64,000 nucleotides of DNA. It comes from Cupriavidus taiwanensis (lineage in GTDB: Bacteria > Pseudomonadota > Gammaproteobacteria > Burkholderiales > Burkholderiaceae). Below, piece after piece: positions 61,988 through 64,000 of this stretch. Each line of letters starts with the position of its first letter. Within the stretch, counting starts at the first letter, position 1. The notes under the pieces are model-generated. The model made no database searches and was not told the origin of the DNA. It saw only the letters and a list, made by a program, of their open reading frames with translations. A program made the position numbers and the translations under genes. The stretch lies in contig NZ_LT984804.1 of assembly GCF_900250115.1 (NCBI RefSeq), forward strand, positions 1,751,301 to 1,815,300, written 5' to 3'.

Positions 61988-64000
61988 TCAGCAATAATCA
62001 ACGCGCCGAGCCCCCACCCGCAGCCCATTGAACACCACCAGCAGACTCGCCCCCATGTCGGCGAACACTGCCATCCACATCGTCCCCATCCCCAGCACCG
62101 TCAGCACCAGGAACACCGCCTTGATGCCCAGCGCCAGCGCGATGTTCTGCCTGAGGATGCTGGCGGTGCGGCGCGACAGCCGGACGAAGGCCGGGATCTT
62201 GCGCAGGTCGTCGTCCATCAGCGCCACGTCGGCGGTTTCGATCGCGGTGTCGGTGCCCGCGGCGCCCATGGCGAAGCCGACGTCGGCACGCGCCAGCGCC
62301 GGGGCGTCGTTGATGCCGTCGCCGACCATGCCGATGCGGCCGCCGCGGGCATGGGCCGCGTCGGCCAGCTCGGCGATGGCATCGGCCTTGTCCTGCGGCA
62401 GCTGATTGCCGCGGGCCTCGTCGATGCCGACCTGCGCCGCGATCGCCTCTGCCGTGTGCGGGTTGTCGCCGGACAGCATCAGCGTCTTGACGCCCAGCGC
62501 ATGCAGCTCGGCAATCGCCTGGCGGCTGGTGTCGCGCACGGTGTCGGCGACCGCGAACAACGCCAGCGCGGTGGCCGCGCCCCGGCCGTCGACCCGCGCC
62601 AGCAGCACCACGGTCTTGCCCTCGCGCTCCAGTGCTTCCAGCCGTGCTTCCAGCGCCGGCGAGCACGCGCCCAGCTCATGCACCAGGCGGTGGTTGCCGA
62701 GCCGGTATTCGACGCCCTGCACCGTGCCGCGCGTGCCGCGCCCCGCCAGCGCCTCGAACGCCTCCACCGGCAGCGTGGCGATGCCGTCGGCCTGCGCCGC
62801 CGCGGCCACCGCACGCGAGACCGGATGGTCGGAGCGCGCCGCCAGGCTGGCGGCAATGGCGCGCGCGTGCGGCACATCGTCGGCAAGCAGCGCGTGGTCG
62901 GTCTGCGCGGGCTTGCCGTGGGTGATGGTGCCGGTCTTGTCCAGCGCCACCCAGGCCAGCTCGCGGCCCTGCTCCAGGTAGACCCCGCCCTTGACCAGGA
63001 TGCCGCGCCGCGCGGCCGCGGCCAGCCCGCTGACGATGGTGACGGGAGTGGAGATCACCAGCGCGCACGGGCACGCGATCACCAGCAGCACCAGCGCCTT
63101 GTAGATCCAGTCCACCCAGCCGCCGCCCGCCAGCAGTGGCGGCACCACCGCCACTGCCAGCGCGATCGCGAACACCGTGGGCGTGTAGATGCGCGCGAAC
63201 TGGTCGACAAAGCGCTGCGTGGGGGCGCGGCTGCCCTGCGCGGCCTCCACCGCGTGGATGATGCGCGCCAGTGTCGAGTCGCTGGCGGGCGCGCTCACGA
63301 TGTATTCCAGTTCACCGGACTGGTTGATCGAGCCCGCGTAGAGCGCATCGCCTTCGGCCTTGTCGACCGGCACGCTTTCGCCGGTGATGGGCGCCTGGTC
63401 CAGCGCCGACTGTCCGCGCACGACCTTGCCGTCGAGCGCCACGCGCTCGCCCGGGCGCAGCCGCACCAGCGTGCCGACGGCCACCCCGGCGGCCGGCACG
63501 GTGTCCCAGCTGCCATCGGCACGCCGCACCGTGGCCCGCTCCGGCGCCATCGCCATCAGGCCGCGGATGGCATTGCGGGCGCGGTCCAGCGACGCCGCCT
63601 CGATGCGCTCGGCCAGCGCGAACAGCACCATGACCATCGCCGCTTCCGGCCACTGGCGCAGCAGCAGCGCGCCGGTCACGGCAATGCTCATCAGCGCGTT
63701 GATGTTCAGGTTGCCGTTGCGCAGGGCGATCCAGCCCTTGCGGTAGGTGGTAAGCCCGCCCAGCGCCACCGCGGCGAGCGCCAGCACCGCCGGCAGCCAC
63801 GGCAACCCCAGGCCCAGCCATTCCGTGGCCTCGGCCCCCAGCGCGGCGACACCGGCCAGCGCCAGTGGCCACCACGGCTTGCGCGCGGCGGTTTCGGGCA
63901 TCACCTGCTGTGCGGCTTCGGCGCTGAGCGGGACCGGCCGCATGCCCAGGCTTTCGATGGCGCGGGCCACCGGCTCCGCCGACGGCAGGGTGTGGTGCAC
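61988..64000 (-). CDS. heavy-metal P1B-type ATPase (Zn/Cd/Pb type), 5' end cut
   Basis: The visible 670 residues of a P1B ATPase that exports divalent soft metals. Seen are two early membrane pairs, the actuator TGES in APITGESVPVDKAEGD, the metal-site ACPCAL in the sixth helix, the phosphorylation DKTGT, the nucleotide-domain HPVSRAV and GDGINDAPAL. The CPC motif with a late Lys/Asp in helices 7-8 suits Zn/Cd/Pb (ZntA/CadA/PbrA). The frame stays open to the window edge, so one or more N-terminal metal-binding domains probably lie outside. It is convergent to the arn operon. Confidence 0.92.
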   Translation of the reverse strand: MHHTLPSAEPVARAIESLGMRPVPLSAEAAQQVMPETAARKPWWPLALAGVAALGAEATEWLGLGLPWLPAVLALAAVALGGLTTYRKGWIALRNGNLNINALMSIAVTGALLLRQWPEAAMVMVLFALAERIEAASLDRARNAIRGLMAMAPERATVRRADGSWDTVPAAGVAVGTLVRLRPGERVALDGKVVRGQSALDQAPITGESVPVDKAEGDALYAGSINQSGELEYIVSAPASDSTLARIIHAVEAAQGSRAPTQRFVDQFARIYTPTVFAIALAVAVVPPLLAGGGWVDWIYKALVLLVIACPCALVISTPVTIVSGLAAAARRGILVKGGVYLEQGRELAWVALDKTGTITHGKPAQTDHALLADDVPHARAIAASLAARSDHPVSRAVAAAAQADGIATLPVEAFEALAGRGTRGTVQGVEYRLGNHRLVHELGACSPALEARLEALEREGKTVVLLARVDGRGAATALALFAVADTVRDTSRQAIAELHALGVKTLMLSGDNPHTAEAIAAQVGIDEARGNQLPQDKADAIAELADAAHARGGRIGMVGDGINDAPALARADVGFAMGAAGTDTAIETADVALMDDDLRKIPAFVRLSRRTASILRQNIALALGIKAVFLVLTVLGMGTMWMAVFADMGASLLVVFNGLRVGARRVDYC

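Overview
The window is GC-rich, tightly packed proteobacterial chromosome. Several features point to the Burkholderiales, most likely Cupriavidus or a close relative: two Bug-type (tripartite tricarboxylate) binding proteins, a Gram-negative trimeric porin, many LysR regulators, an arn lipid A operon and a DUF2917 gene next to a GcvA-like LysR gene. The genus is an inference from gene content; no rRNA gene is present. I saw no insertion sequence, prophage or CRISPR array.

Layout. (1) 1-2.7 kb: a TetR gene divergent from a thioredoxin-reductase-like flavoprotein, then an isoprenylcysteine-methyltransferase-like membrane protein. (2) 2.9-10.3 kb: an eight-gene, single-strand catabolic unit (intradiol dioxygenase, SDR, BKACE, MDR oxidoreductase, cupin, porin, Bug protein, LacI regulator) with two LacI-type palindromes at its two internal transcription entry points. 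(3) 10.4-14.0 kb: LysR divergent from a 2-hydroxyacid dehydrogenase, a second Bug protein and a SnoaL-like secreted protein. (4) 14-24 kb: serine hydrolase with MarR, ribA, an Lrp regulator with a small ACT-like protein, metR/metE, and a DUF1254 lipoprotein. (5) 23.6-26.5 kb: pcaD, catC, a YciI-like protein and an AtoE-type permease without the ring-cleavage genes. (6) 27-32.5 kb: a lipoprotein, a Nudix-MBL fusion, tRNA-Arg(ACG), an autotransporter-barrel-like protein, a diguanylate cyclase and tRNA-Leu(CAG). (7) 32.5-37.9 kb: a uracil-catabolism (URC) cluster made of a GTP-cyclohydrolase-II-like URC1, a DUF1688/URC4 protein, uracil phosphoribosyltransferase, a RutR-like regulator and cytosine deaminase, preceded by a RutR-like operator. 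(8) 38-42 kb: an acyltransferase, an MFS transporter and a frameshifted LysR gene. (9) 42.3-51.4 kb: a complete type I secretion system with its 1306-residue RTX/VCBS substrate. (10) 51.8-54.3 kb: an amino-acid-binding protein, a lysine-rich repeat protein and an unknown secreted protein. (11) 54.7-61.9 kb: an arn operon (arnT, an arnE-like gene, arnB, arnC, arnA split in two, arnD) for aminoarabinose modification of lipid A. (12) The right edge holds a truncated Zn/Cd/Pb-type P-type ATPase.

The two most interesting systems are the LacI-controlled unit and the URC cluster. In the first, ring cleavage followed by BKACE could turn 3-oxoadipate into succinyl-CoA and acetoacetate without the usual CoA-transferase and thiolase. 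In the second, the candidate operator has the same pattern as the E. coli RutR box and lies just upstream of the first gene.
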